NCBI RefSeq assembly: GCF_016031625.1
Contig: NZ_JACCHP010000020.1
Location: forward strand, 124,001-188,000
DNA: 64,000 nucleotides
Direction of reading: 5' to 3'
Origin: Bradyrhizobium agreste
GTDB taxonomy: Bacteria > Pseudomonadota > Alphaproteobacteria > Rhizobiales > Xanthobacteraceae
In this document: positions 35,367 to 43,484 of the stretch, in pieces
How positions within the stretch are numbered: the stretch's first letter is position 1
Layout: the number at the start of each line of letters is the position of its first letter
Translations under genes and position numbers: made by a program
Notes under the pieces: model-generated
What the model was told of the DNA's origin: nothing
The model's database searches: none
The model's input: the letters and a program-made list of their open reading frames with translations, nothing else

Positions 35367-36572
35367 ATGAGTTCTGAAGCGGCCACAGGTGCCATGACCG
35401 GACTGCGCGTCATCGATCTCACGCGCGTGCTCGGCGGTCCCTACTGCACCCAGATCCTCGCCGACCACGGCGCCGACGTCATCAAGGTCGAGCCGCCCGC
35501 GGGCGACGAGGTGCGCGAATGGGGCCCTCCGTTCCACGAGGAGGACGCGGCCTATTTCGTCGGCATCAACCGCAACAAGCGCTCGATCGGCCTCGACCTC
35601 GCCTCCGAAGGCGGCCGCGTTGTGCTGCTCAAGATGCTGGAGACCGCCGACGTCCTGATCGAGAATTTCAAGCCGGGCACGCTGGAGAAATGGGGGATCG
35701 GCAACGAGGTGTTGCGCGAGAAATTCCCGCGCCTCGTGCATTGCCGGATCTGCGGCTTCGGCGCCGACGGCCCGCGCGGCGGCAATCCCGGCTACGACGC
35801 CATCATCCAGGCCATGACCGGCATGATCGCGGCGACCGGCTCGCCCGAGAGCGGGCCGATGCGGATTGGCGTGCCGCTGGTCGACATCACCACCGGACTT
35901 TATGCGGCGATCGGCATCCTGATGGCGCTGTCGGAGCGGCAGCGCTCGGGCAAGGGCCAGTTCCTGGAGACGACGCTGTACGAGACCGGCCTCGCCATCA
36001 TGCATCCCCATACCGCGAATTATTTCATGCACGGCAAGCCGCCGAGCCTCACCGGCAACGAGCATCCGAATCTCGTGCCTTATGCGATCTTCCCGACCAA
36101 GACCGACGACATCTTCATCGGCGTCGGCAATGACGGCACCTTCCGCAAGCTCGCCAAGGAGATCGGCAAGCCCGAGCTCGGCACCGATCCGCGCTTTGCC
36201 CGCAACAAGGACCGCATCGCCAATCGCGAGGCGCTGCGCGCCGAGCTTGCCGCCGTGTTCAGCCAGCACGAGGCCGAGCCGCTGTGCGATCGCCTGCTCG
36301 CGGCCGGCCTGCCCGCGGGGCCGGTGCAGAAGATCGACCAGGCGTTGACCAACCCGCACACGATCTACCGCGGCGATATTATCGAGAAGGACTGGTACAA
36401 GGGCGTGGCCTCGCCGATCCGGCTCGAGCGCAGCAAGCCGAGCCTGCGCCGCGTGCCGCCGAAGTTCAGCCAGCACGCGGCCGAGGTGCTGGGCGAGTTC
36501 GGCTACTCCAAGGCCGAGATCGACGGGATGGTCGCAAAAGGCACGGTCTGCGGTCCCGAGCGGAAACGCTAA
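35367..36572 (+). CDS. CaiB/BaiF (class III) CoA-transferase
   Basis: A 401-residue family III acyl-CoA transferase. Residues 12-40 give the usual GLRVIDLTRVLGGPYC and ADVIKVEPP segments, and the catalytic Asp is probably in GVPLVDITTG, where formyl-CoA transferase has Asp169. SIGLDL and ENFKPGTLEKWGI are also conserved. The acyl donor and acceptor cannot be named; no CoA-ligase, dehydrogenase or decarboxylase neighbour gives a hint. GGGGAAG precedes the ATG. Confidence 0.93.
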   Translation: MSSEAATGAMTGLRVIDLTRVLGGPYCTQILADHGADVIKVEPPAGDEVREWGPPFHEEDAAYFVGINRNKRSIGLDLASEGGRVVLLKMLETADVLIENFKPGTLEKWGIGNEVLREKFPRLVHCRICGFGADGPRGGNPGYDAIIQAMTGMIAATGSPESGPMRIGVPLVDITTGLYAAIGILMALSERQRSGKGQFLETTLYETGLAIMHPHTANYFMHGKPPSLTGNEHPNLVPYAIFPTKTDDIFIGVGNDGTFRKLAKEIGKPELGTDPRFARNKDRIANREALRAELAAVFSQHEAEPLCDRLLAAGLPAGPVQKIDQALTNPHTIYRGDIIEKDWYKGVASPIRLERSKPSLRRVPPKFSQHAAEVLGEFGYSKAEIDGMVAKGTVCGPERKR

Positions 36573-36600
36573 AACGCAATCGAGCGGCAGCGCCGGTGCG

Positions 36601-36776
36601 CTCCCTCCCCCGCTTGCGGGGGAGGGCTGGGAGAGGGTCTCTCCGCAACGGGACAATCCCCTAGAGGAGAAAGCCCTCACCCGACGCGCGGGACGATGCT
36701 TCGCATCGCCCGGACGCGTCGACCTCTCCCGCATCCGCCTTCGCCAAGGCTTCGGCGGACAAGAGCGGGAGAGGTT
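36601..36776. repeat. Inverted repeat with CTCCC/GGGAG arms
   Basis: CTCCCTCCCCCGCTTGCGGG at the left and CGGGAGAGG at the right, with inner GAGAGGGT and ACCTCTCCC segments, form a compound palindrome related to that at 6767-6917. It lies between the CoA-transferase and ugpB. From 36777 to the Pho-box-like site at 36937 I see no gene. Confidence 0.65.
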
Positions 36777-36936
36777 TTCGAGCCTGCGGCCCGGTCATCA
36801 ACTCACATGTCCAATGCCGCACTGCGGCGCGCGCGTGCCTGTGCAGCGCGAACGGAGTCGGCTGACCGCTCCGTCTTCGCCTATTTGACGGCTTCCCATT
36901 TGGCAGCGCTTGCTGCTTTCGTTTCTGCCGCTTACA

Positions 36937-36954
36937 CAGTCATGTGAACGTCAT
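36937..36954 (+). promoter_or_regulatory. Pho-box-like direct repeat upstream of ugpB
   Basis: CAGTCAT-GTGA-ACGTCAT shows two 7-bp units at the 11-bp period of PhoB sites (consensus CTGTCAT, 4-nt spacer). It ends 54 bp before the ugpB ATG. Since ugp genes in rhizobia and E. coli belong to the phosphate regulon, PhoB control is likely; it is not shown. Confidence 0.6.
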
Positions 36955-37008
36955 ATGGCGCTGCTAGCGCAAGCGCTTCTTTAGTGACGGGCAAGGGAGG
37001 TTTTCTTG

Positions 37009-38325
37009 ATGGCTCTTCGACATTTTGGCGCGGCGGCGGCTGTCGCGCTCACGGCCGGTCTCGGCGCCTCGCCGGCACTTGCCGTGACCGAAATCCAGTG
37101 GTGGCACGCGATGACCGGCGCCAACAACGACGTCATCGTCAAGCTCGCCAACGACTTCAACGCCACCCAGAGCGACTACAAGGTGATCCCGACCTACAAG
37201 GGCAACTACGCCGACACGATGAACGCCGGCATCGCCGCGTTCCGCGCCGGCAACGCGCCGCACATCATGCAGGTGTTCGAGGTCGGCACCGCCACCATGA
37301 TGGCGGCGACCGGCGCCGTGAAGCCGGTCTACAAGCTGATGCAGGACGCCGGCGAGAAGTTCGACCCCAAGGCCTATCTGCCCGCGATCACCGGTTACTA
37401 TTCCACCTCGAAGGGCGAGATGCTCTCGTTCCCGTTCAACTCGTCCTCGACGGTGATGTGGGTCAACCTCGACGAGCTGAAGAAGGCCAATGTCGAGATC
37501 CCCAAAACCTGGCCGGAAGTTTTCGAGGCGGCCAAGAAGCTCCGCGCCAACGGCCACGCCACCTGCGGCTTCTCCAACTCCTGGGTCACTTGGGTCAATC
37601 TCGAGCAGCTGTCCGCCTGGCACAACGTGCCGCTGGCAACCAAGGCCAACGGCCTCGACGGCTTCGACACCGTGCTTTCCTTCAACGGACCGCTCCAGGT
37701 CAAGCATCTCGAAAACCTGGTCGAGCTCCAGAAGGACAAGACCTACGATTATGCCGGGCGCACCAACACCGGCGAAGGCCGCTTCACGTCGGGCGAATGC
37801 CCGCTCTACCTGACCTCGTCGGCCTTCTTCGGCAATGTCAAGGCGCAGGCCAAGTTCGCCTTCACCGCGGTGCCGATGCCCTATTATCCGGACGCCAAGG
37901 GCGCGCCGCAGAACTCGATCATCGGCGGTGCCTCGCTCTGGGTGATGGGCGGCAAGGCGGCCGAGGAGTACAAGGGCGTCGCAAAATTCCTCACCTTCCT
38001 TTCGGACACCGATCGCCAGGTCTACATCCACAAGGCCTCGGGCTATCTGCCGATCACCAAGGCGGCCTATGAGAAGGCCAAGGCCGAGGGCTTCTACAAG
38101 GATCAGCCCTATCTCGAGACGCCGCTGCTCGAGCTGACCAACAAGGAGCCGACCGAGAATTCGCGCGGCCTGCGCCTCGGCAACATGGTGCAGCTCCGTG
38201 ATGTCTGGGCAGAGGAGATCGAGCAGGCGCTGGCCGGCAAGAAGACCGCCAAGCAGGCGCTGGACGCGGCCGTCGAGCGCGGCAACACCATGCTGCGCCA
38301 GTTCGAAAAGACCGCCGTGAAGTAA
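37009..38325 (+). CDS. ugpB: UgpB, sn-glycerol-3-phosphate-binding periplasmic protein
   Basis: A 438-residue family 1 solute-binding protein. The signal peptide covers about residues 1-25 (ALRHFGAAAAVALTAGLGASPALA). Mature segments EIQWWHAMTGANND and FRAGNAPHIMQVFEVGT, and the later TSGECPLYLTSS, are typical of UgpB. It delivers glycerol-3-phosphate or glycerophosphodiesters to UgpAE. An in-frame TTG sits one codon before the ATG; GGGAGG lies upstream. It heads ugpBAEC. Confidence 0.95.
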   Translation: MALRHFGAAAAVALTAGLGASPALAVTEIQWWHAMTGANNDVIVKLANDFNATQSDYKVIPTYKGNYADTMNAGIAAFRAGNAPHIMQVFEVGTATMMAATGAVKPVYKLMQDAGEKFDPKAYLPAITGYYSTSKGEMLSFPFNSSSTVMWVNLDELKKANVEIPKTWPEVFEAAKKLRANGHATCGFSNSWVTWVNLEQLSAWHNVPLATKANGLDGFDTVLSFNGPLQVKHLENLVELQKDKTYDYAGRTNTGEGRFTSGECPLYLTSSAFFGNVKAQAKFAFTAVPMPYYPDAKGAPQNSIIGGASLWVMGGKAAEEYKGVAKFLTFLSDTDRQVYIHKASGYLPITKAAYEKAKAEGFYKDQPYLETPLLELTNKEPTENSRGLRLGNMVQLRDVWAEEIEQALAGKKTAKQALDAAVERGNTMLRQFEKTAVK

Positions 38326-38374
38326 GGCGACAAGCGGCAGGCCGGTCAGCCGGCCTGCCGCCCCCGCGGGCATC

Positions 38375-39256
38375 ATGCAAAAGCAAGCCATTTTCCAGTC
38401 GAAGCTATTGCCCTATGCGCTGGTTGCGCCGCAGCTCGCGGTCGTCCTGATTTTCTTTTACTGGCCGGCCTTGCAGGCGGTGATCCAGTCCTTCCTGCTC
38501 CAGGACGCCTTCGGCCTGTCGACCAGCTTCGTCTGGTTCGAGAATTATCTCGAGCTGTTCAGGGAGCGCGCCTACTTCGAGGCGATCCTGCGCACCTTCT
38601 TCTTCTCGTTCGCGATCGCGGTCTCGTCGCTGTCGTTCGCGCTGCTACTCGCCGTGATGGCGGACAAGCCGCTGCGCGGCTCGATGCTCTACCGCACGCT
38701 GCTGATCTGGCCCTATGCGGTGGCGCCGCCCGTAGTCGGCGTGCTCTGGATCTTCATGCTGCATCCCTCGCTCGGCGTGCTCTCGCGCTACCTGCGGGCG
38801 CTGGGCATCGACTGGAATCCGCTGCTCGACGGCGACCAGGCCGCAGCGCTGATCATCCTGGCCGCCGCCTGGAAGCAGATCTCCTACAACTTCCTGTTCT
38901 TCCTCGCCGGCCTGCAGAGCATCCCCAGAAGCGTGATCGAGGCGGCTGCGATCGATGGCGCCCGCCCGATGCGGCGGTTCTGGACCGTGATCTTCCCGCT
39001 GCTGTCGCCGACCATCTTCTTCCTCCTGGTCGTCAACATCGTCTATGCCTTCTTCGACACGTTCGGCATCATCGACACCATGACCCGCGGCGGCCCCGGC
39101 AAATCGACCGAGACGCTGGTCTACAAGGTCTATACCGACGGCCTGCTCGGCGGAAACCTCGGCAGCTCCGCGGCGCAATCGGTGATCCTGATGATCATGG
39201 TGATCGTGCTGACGGGCATCCAGTTCCGCTTCGTCGAACGCAAGGTGACCTACTGA
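38375..39256 (+). CDS. ugpA: UgpA, glycerol-3-phosphate ABC transporter permease
   Basis: A 293-residue inner-membrane permease with six predicted helices starting at LLPYALVAPQLAVVLIFFYWPAL. The EAA loop with conserved Gly is seen as EAAAIDGARPMRRFWTVIFP. It pairs with UgpE. Its TGA overlaps the ATG of ugpE by one base. Confidence 0.94.
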   Translation: MQKQAIFQSKLLPYALVAPQLAVVLIFFYWPALQAVIQSFLLQDAFGLSTSFVWFENYLELFRERAYFEAILRTFFFSFAIAVSSLSFALLLAVMADKPLRGSMLYRTLLIWPYAVAPPVVGVLWIFMLHPSLGVLSRYLRALGIDWNPLLDGDQAAALIILAAAWKQISYNFLFFLAGLQSIPRSVIEAAAIDGARPMRRFWTVIFPLLSPTIFFLLVVNIVYAFFDTFGIIDTMTRGGPGKSTETLVYKVYTDGLLGGNLGSSAAQSVILMIMVIVLTGIQFRFVERKVTY

Positions 39257-40104
39257 TGGTCGAGGAAGAAGGCTTTCGGCGCTACATTGCCCATATCGTC
39301 CTCTGGATCGGGATCGCGGTCGTCGCCTTCCCGGTCTATCTCGCCTTCGTGGCGTCGACGCAGGACAACGCGGTGATCGCCAACGGGCAGATGTCGCTGC
39401 TGCCCGGCGGTCATTTCTTCAAGACCTACTATCAGACCATCTTCGTCGGCACGAGCGGCACGACGCGCGAGCCGGTCGGCCACATGATGCTGAACTCGCT
39501 GGTGATGGCGCTGTTGATCGCGGTCGGCAAGATCGCGATCTCGATCATCTCGGCCTATGCGATCGTGTACTTCCGCTTTCCGTTCCGGATGTCGATCTTC
39601 TGGCTCATCTTCATCACGTTGATGCTGCCGGTCGAGGTCCGCATCTATCCGACCTACAAGATCGTCGCCGATCTGCACATGCTCGACAGCTATGCCGGCC
39701 TGTCGCTGCCGCTGATCGCATCGGCCACCGCGACGCTGCTGTTCCGCCAGTTCTTCATGACGGTGCCGGACGAGCTCCTGGAAGCCTCACGAATCGACGG
39801 CGCCGGCCCCTTCCGCTTCTTCTGGGATACGCTCTTGCCGCTGTCGCGCACCAACATGGCGGCGCTGTTCGTGATCCTGTTCATCCTCGGCTGGAATCAA
39901 TATCTCTGGCCGCTCTTGATCACCACGCGCGACGACATGCAGACGATCCAGATCGGCATCCGCAAGATGATCACCACCACCGACGCGCTGACCGAATGGC
40001 CGGTCGTGATGGCAACCGCCGTGCTGGCCATGCTGCCGCCGGTGTTCGTCGTCGTCGCCATGCAGAAATTGTTCGTGCGCGGCCTGGTCGAGACGGAGAA
40101 GTGA
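39256..40104 (+). CDS. ugpE: UgpE, glycerol-3-phosphate ABC transporter permease
   Basis: A 282-residue permease of the MalG/UgpE group with six helices. The EAA motif is EASRIDGAGPFRFFWDTLLP, and the segment FILGWNQYLWPLL is a mark of the group. It follows ugpA with a one-base overlap. About 120 bp of repeat DNA separates it from ugpC. Confidence 0.94.
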   Translation: MVEEEGFRRYIAHIVLWIGIAVVAFPVYLAFVASTQDNAVIANGQMSLLPGGHFFKTYYQTIFVGTSGTTREPVGHMMLNSLVMALLIAVGKIAISIISAYAIVYFRFPFRMSIFWLIFITLMLPVEVRIYPTYKIVADLHMLDSYAGLSLPLIASATATLLFRQFFMTVPDELLEASRIDGAGPFRFFWDTLLPLSRTNMAALFVILFILGWNQYLWPLLITTRDDMQTIQIGIRKMITTTDALTEWPVVMATAVLAMLPPVFVVVAMQKLFVRGLVETEK

Positions 40105-40108
40105 GGGG

Positions 40109-40206
40109 GCGAATGGCGAATAGCGAACGGCGAATGGGACGCCAACGATTGAACGACTGCGGCATTTCACGCCGCTTCACTATTCGCCACTCCTTATTCG
40201 CCACTC
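40109..40206. repeat. GCGAATAG/CTATTCGC inverted repeat inside the ugp operon
   Basis: Left arm ATGGCGAATAGCGAACGGCG and right arm CACTATTCGCCACTCC with a further TATTCGCCACTCGCG are inverted. It lies between ugpE and ugpC, so if the operon is one transcript this hairpin may lower ugpC expression or stabilise the upstream message. Confidence 0.7.
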
Positions 40207-40224
40207 GCGCGAGCGGAGCGCGCA

Positions 40225-41313
40225 ATGGCTAACGTCACCCTGCGCAGCGTCCGCAAGACCTATCCCGGTGGCTTCGAGGCCATCAAGGGCGTCGACGTCG
40301 ATGTCGGCGACGGACAGTTCTGCGTGCTGGTCGGCCCCTCCGGCTGCGGCAAGTCCACGCTGCTGCGCATGGTCGCGGGGCTGGAGACCGTCACCGGCGG
40401 CGAGATCGACATCGGCGGCCGCGTCGTCAACGGAATCGAGCCCGCCGACCGCGACATCGCGATGGTGTTCCAGAACTACGCGCTCTATCCGCATATGAGC
40501 GTCTACAACAACATGGCCTATGGCCTGCGCAACCGCGGCATGGCCGAGGCCGAGATCAAGACCCGCGTCGAGGAAGCTGCGCGTATCCTCGAACTCGCGC
40601 CGATGCTGGAGCGCAAGCCGCGCCAGCTCTCCGGCGGCCAGCGCCAGCGCGTCGCCATGGGCCGCGCCATCGTGCGCCAGCCGAAAGTGTTCCTGTTCGA
40701 CGAGCCGCTCTCCAACCTCGACGCCAAACTGCGCATCGCGATGCGGGTCGAGATCCGCAAATTGCAGCGCCGGCTCAACACGACGTCGATCTACGTCACC
40801 CATGACCAGCTCGAGGCGATGACGCTCGCCGACATTCTCGTGGTGATGAATGGCGGCCAGGTCGAGCAGATCGGCAATCCGCTCGAGATCTACGAGAAAC
40901 CAGCCACGACCTTCGTCGCCTCCTTCATCGGCGCACCGCCGATGAACCTGATGTCGACGCGGCCCGAGGAGATCCGCTCGCAGCTCGCCGGCAGCAATGC
41001 TGCCGATGCCGGCATCCTCGGCATCCGCCCGGAGGACTTCGTCATCACCGAGGAGACGCCGGCCGGCGGCGTCGCCTTGCCGCTCACCGTGGAAGCCATC
41101 GAGCGCGTCGGCGCCGAGACCTTCGTCTACGGCTCCCGCGAGCAGGAGGACCAGCACGTCGCCGCCACGCCCGGCGAGCTGCCGCCCGGCGAGGTCATCG
41201 TCCGCATCCCCGGAACCGGCGCCCCCGCCATCGGCGCGAGAATCCGTGTCGCGGCGGTGCGGGCCAAGCTGCATCTGTTCAGCGGCGACGGCCGGAAGCG
41301 GATCGAGGCCTGA
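40225..41313 (+). CDS. ugpC: UgpC, ATP-binding subunit of the glycerol-3-phosphate ABC transporter
   Basis: A 362-residue ABC ATPase of the MalK/UgpC group. Walker A is GPSGCGKST, the Q loop MVFQNYALYPHMSV, the signature LSGGQRQRVAMGRA, Walker B VFLFDEPLSNLD and the switch His in VTHDQLEAM. The C-terminal 120 residues form the TOBE/regulatory domain beginning FIGAPPMNLM. Its place after ugpBAE fixes the substrate assignment. Confidence 0.95.
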   Translation: MANVTLRSVRKTYPGGFEAIKGVDVDVGDGQFCVLVGPSGCGKSTLLRMVAGLETVTGGEIDIGGRVVNGIEPADRDIAMVFQNYALYPHMSVYNNMAYGLRNRGMAEAEIKTRVEEAARILELAPMLERKPRQLSGGQRQRVAMGRAIVRQPKVFLFDEPLSNLDAKLRIAMRVEIRKLQRRLNTTSIYVTHDQLEAMTLADILVVMNGGQVEQIGNPLEIYEKPATTFVASFIGAPPMNLMSTRPEEIRSQLAGSNAADAGILGIRPEDFVITEETPAGGVALPLTVEAIERVGAETFVYGSREQEDQHVAATPGELPPGEVIVRIPGTGAPAIGARIRVAAVRAKLHLFSGDGRKRIEA

Positions 41314-41406
41314 CGGCTTCCGAAGAGCCAGACAACAAAAGTGCGAAAACAACCCCATGCACAGTAGAAGGGGGTTTGTTTTCGTTGGAGAAATTTCTCG
41401 CGATTT

Positions 41407-41531
41407 CGTCATGCCCGGGCTTGTCCCGCCTGCGCGGCCGAAGCCGCTTCGGCGCGGCGAAGGCCCGGGCATCCACGTTCTCAGTGCCGCGAGCAAGGTC
41501 GTGGATGGCCGGGACGAGCCCGGCCATGACG
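41407..41531. repeat. CGTCATGCCCGGGC palindromic repeat (copy 1)
   Basis: The ends CGTCATGCCCGGGCTTGTCC and GGACGAGCCCGGCCATGACG are inverted, with inner GGGCATCCACG and CGTGGATGGCC also pairing. Copies occur at 42634-42720 and 61281-61366, so this is the most frequent family in the window. The centre here has an extra GAAGCCGCTTC hairpin. Confidence 0.85.
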
Positions 41532-41596
41532 CAGCTGAGGCTATGTCGAGCCTATTGACGGTGGAATCGGCCCGTCCACAGCCTCCCCGCTACGTC

Positions 41597-41626
41597 CTTG
41601 AAACCACACGGGAACATGCCCATATT
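41597..41626 (+). promoter_or_regulatory. Predicted RpoH (sigma-32) promoter of hsp20
   Basis: CTTGAAA at 41597-41603 and CCCATATT at 41619-41626, 15 nt apart, match the heat-shock promoter pattern (CTTGAA, then CCCCAT-T). Transcription would start about 41632, making a leader of roughly 63 nt. Confidence 0.65.
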
Positions 41627-41631
41627 GCTGA

Positions 41632-41697
41632 CCAAGGGGTGCCGCGCGCGGGCCCTGAAACACCAAAGTCGCTTCTGCGAGGACTTTGTAAACTATG
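41632..41697 (+). promoter_or_regulatory. ROSE-type RNA thermometer in the hsp20 leader
   Basis: The 3' hairpin AAAGTC-G-CT ... AGGACTTT (41665-41687) sequesters the Shine-Dalgarno AGGA (41680-41683). UCGCU opposite AGGA, with a single bulged G at 41671, is exactly the UYGCU arrangement defined for ROSE elements, first described in Bradyrhizobium small heat-shock genes. Melting at higher temperature would free the ribosome-binding site. The 5' part also pairs (AGGGG with CCCT). Confidence 0.8.
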
Positions 41698-42120
41698 TCT
41701 CGTGTTCCAACGCTCTCCAGTCCCTTCCTGCTGGGCTTCGACGAGATCGAGCGCGTGCTCGATCGGGTCGTCAAAGGCGCCGACGGTTATCCTCCCTACA
41801 ATATCGAGAGGTGCGACCGCACGGACGGCCAGCCCGAGCGTTTGCGCATCACGCTGGCGGTCGCCGGATTTACGCGCGACCAACTCGATGTAACCATTGA
41901 GGAAAACCAGCTCGTGATCCGCGGGCGGCAGCAGGACGACAAGACCCGGCAATACATCCATCGCGGCATCGCCGCGCGCCACTTCCAGCGCACCTTCGTG
42001 CTGGCAGAGGGGATGCTGGTGCTGGGTGCGGATCTGAAGAACGGGCTGTTGTCGATCGATCTGGCCCGGCCTGAACCGGAGCGGATCGTTAAGACAATCG
42101 CTATCAATGAGCACGAATAA
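41695..42120 (+). CDS. Hsp20/IbpA-type small heat-shock protein
   Basis: A 141-residue alpha-crystallin protein that holds unfolding proteins under heat stress. After an N-terminal arm beginning MSRVPTLSSPFLLGFDEIERV, the crystallin domain runs from about YPPYNIER to GLLSIDL, with AVAGFTRDQLDV and the motif GIAARHFQRTF; LKNGLLSIDL is the A-x-x-x-n-GvL region. It belongs to the class A rhizobial sHSPs. Expression is predicted to be under RpoH and a ROSE element. DUF1150 follows by 50 bp. Confidence 0.95.
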   Translation: MSRVPTLSSPFLLGFDEIERVLDRVVKGADGYPPYNIERCDRTDGQPERLRITLAVAGFTRDQLDVTIEENQLVIRGRQQDDKTRQYIHRGIAARHFQRTFVLAEGMLVLGADLKNGLLSIDLARPEPERIVKTIAINEHE

Positions 42121-42170
42121 TGGAACGAGTAGCGGACTCGACCGCTTAGTGTTCCAGAGGAGTCGAGACC

Positions 42171-42443
42171 ATGAGTGAAGGTCACGTTGCGTTCGAATAC
42201 GAAGCCAGATCCGTCTCTCCGGAGACGCTGGCAACCCTCGGCGAAGGCCATATCGCCTATGTGAAGCAGATCCGTTCCGAGGACGTGCCGGACCTGTTCC
42301 CCGAGGCGCCCAAGATTGCGCCGGGCCTCAAGCTCTTCGCGCTCCACGCCGCCGACGGCACGCCGATCATGCTGACCGACAGCCGCGAAGCCGCGATCGC
42401 CAACGCCTGGAGCAACGAGCTGCAAGCAGTGAGCGTGCACTAA
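42171..42443 (+). CDS. DUF1150-family protein
   Basis: A 90-residue protein of unknown function, commonly encoded next to hsp20 in Rhizobiales. Visible segments are GEGHIAYVKQIRSEDVPDLF, PGLKLFALHAADGTPI and the C-terminal SREAAIANAWSNELQ. AGAGGAGTC precedes the ATG. The pairing with hsp20 and the shared terminator suggest heat-induced coexpression. A decayed copy of its tail is found at 47109-47153. Confidence 0.88.
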   Translation: MSEGHVAFEYEARSVSPETLATLGEGHIAYVKQIRSEDVPDLFPEAPKIAPGLKLFALHAADGTPIMLTDSREAAIANAWSNELQAVSVH

Positions 42444-42471
42444 GCGCACGCGTCGCACGAATAGGGTTTCA

Positions 42472-42508
42472 AACGGGCATGCCTTCGCAAGAAGGCGTGC
42501 CCGTTTTC
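42472..42508 (+). terminator. Intrinsic terminator after hsp20-DUF1150
   Basis: AACGGGCATGCCTTC and GAAGGCGTGCCCGTT form a 15-bp stem with one mismatch and a GCAA loop, followed by TTTC. It ends the heat-shock unit. Confidence 0.88.
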
Positions 42509-42633
42509 ATTTGAGAGGTGATGTTTTCGCGTCGCCATCGCCGGCCAGCGGGAGTTCGGCGACGGCCCCGCCCGCGTGCGACAGGGCTGTCGCCTATATC
42601 AGATGTGGCTAAGGGCACCGACTGTGTCGACGG

Positions 42634-42720
42634 CGTCATGGCCGGGCTTGTCCCGGCCATCCACGCCTTTCCACGCAGCACAAAGAACGTGGATGCCCGG
42701 GGCAAGCCCCGGGCATGACG
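42634..42720. repeat. CGTCATGGCCGGGC palindromic repeat (copy 2)
   Basis: The ends CGTCATGGCCGGGCTTGTCC and GGGGCAAGCCCCGGGCATGACG-type sequence are inverted, with GGCCATCCACG and CGTGGATGCCC inside. Same family as 41407-41531 and 61281-61366. The rest of the 42509-42804 gap shows no gene. Confidence 0.85.
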
Positions 42721-42804
42721 ACCTCTGCAAAATTCAAACGCGATGTCCCCCGCCCGCGCGCGGGGCGGCCTTGGCTCTTGCGCACGAGACCCTCATCAAT
42801 CCGT

Positions 42805-42842
42805 GATTTGACAATTCATTCGTATTTGTCAAATCTGACAAA
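42805..42842 (+). promoter_or_regulatory. TetR operator cluster overlapping the tetR start
   Basis: GATTTGACAA (42805-42814) and TTGTCAAATC (42826-42835) are exact 10-bp inverted repeats, 11 nt apart. A third half-site makes a second palindrome, TTTGTCA-AATC-TGACAAA (42825-42842), that ends at the base before the ATG. There is no Shine-Dalgarno, so the message may be leaderless. Autoregulation is inferred. Confidence 0.65.
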
Positions 42843-43484
42843 ATGCAGGCCAAGGCCCCTCCCCAGGACCGTATCCTCGACGCCGCCTTGCGCGTGTTCC
42901 GGCGCCACGGTTTCCGCCGCTCCTCGATCGAGCAGGCGGCGGAGGAAGCCGGATTGACGCGGCAGGCGCTCTATCATCACTTCGCCTCCAAGGAGGCGCT
43001 GTTTCGCGCCGTGCTCGAGCGGATCTACGAGCAGGGGCTCGCTGCCGAAATCGCGGCAGCGAAGGCGGCGGAAGAAGCGGGCCTCGAGCTTGCCGACATC
43101 CTGGTCGCCGAGATCGGCGCGCGAATGCAGTCGCTGCTCGCTTCGCTCAAGGACTCGCCCCATACCGAGGAGCTGTTTTCCGAGCACCTCGCGCAGGCGC
43201 GCGACCTCTACCAGAGCTATTCCAATCGTTTCGCCGACGAGATCGCAACCACGATCGCTCGGGTGTGCCGCAAGCGTAAGCTCACGCTCGAAAGCGGCGT
43301 CAGCGTGAGCGAGCTCGCGCGGTGTGTCGAGATGGCGATCCACGGCACCAAATCCGCTTTCCCTTCCATGCAGCCGGTCGACGCGTTCCTGAAACAGCTC
43401 GAGACCATGCTGCGCATGCTGATCGCCGGCGCGATGGCGCCGTCCGCAAAGAAGTCCCTACGCAAAACGGGAGTTCGAAAATGA
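42843..43484 (+). CDS. TetR-family transcriptional regulator
   Basis: A 213-residue repressor. The N-terminal helix-turn-helix covers about 8-55 (RILDAALRVFRRHGF, SIEQAAEEAGLTRQALYHHF, ASKEALF); the rest is a helical ligand domain with no recognised relatives. Its stop overlaps the ATG of the Mo-hydroxylase gene as ATGA, so it probably controls its own operon. The ligand may be the enzyme's substrate, likely an aldehyde or aromatic; this is inference. Confidence 0.92.
   Translation: MQAKAPPQDRILDAALRVFRRHGFRRSSIEQAAEEAGLTRQALYHHFASKEALFRAVLERIYEQGLAAEIAAAKAAEEAGLELADILVAEIGARMQSLLASLKDSPHTEELFSEHLAQARDLYQSYSNRFADEIATTIARVCRKRKLTLESGVSVSELARCVEMAIHGTKSAFPSMQPVDAFLKQLETMLRMLIAGAMAPSAKKSLRKTGVRK

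Noticed and set aside
36696..36947. 83-codon frame before ugpB
   Set aside because: It lies within and just after a repeat element, has no recognisable family and no ribosome-binding site, so it is not called as a gene.
42636..42720. Regularly recurring CGTCATG sequences as CRISPR repeats
   Set aside because: Copies are kilobases apart and each is a self-contained palindrome; no array or cas genes exist.
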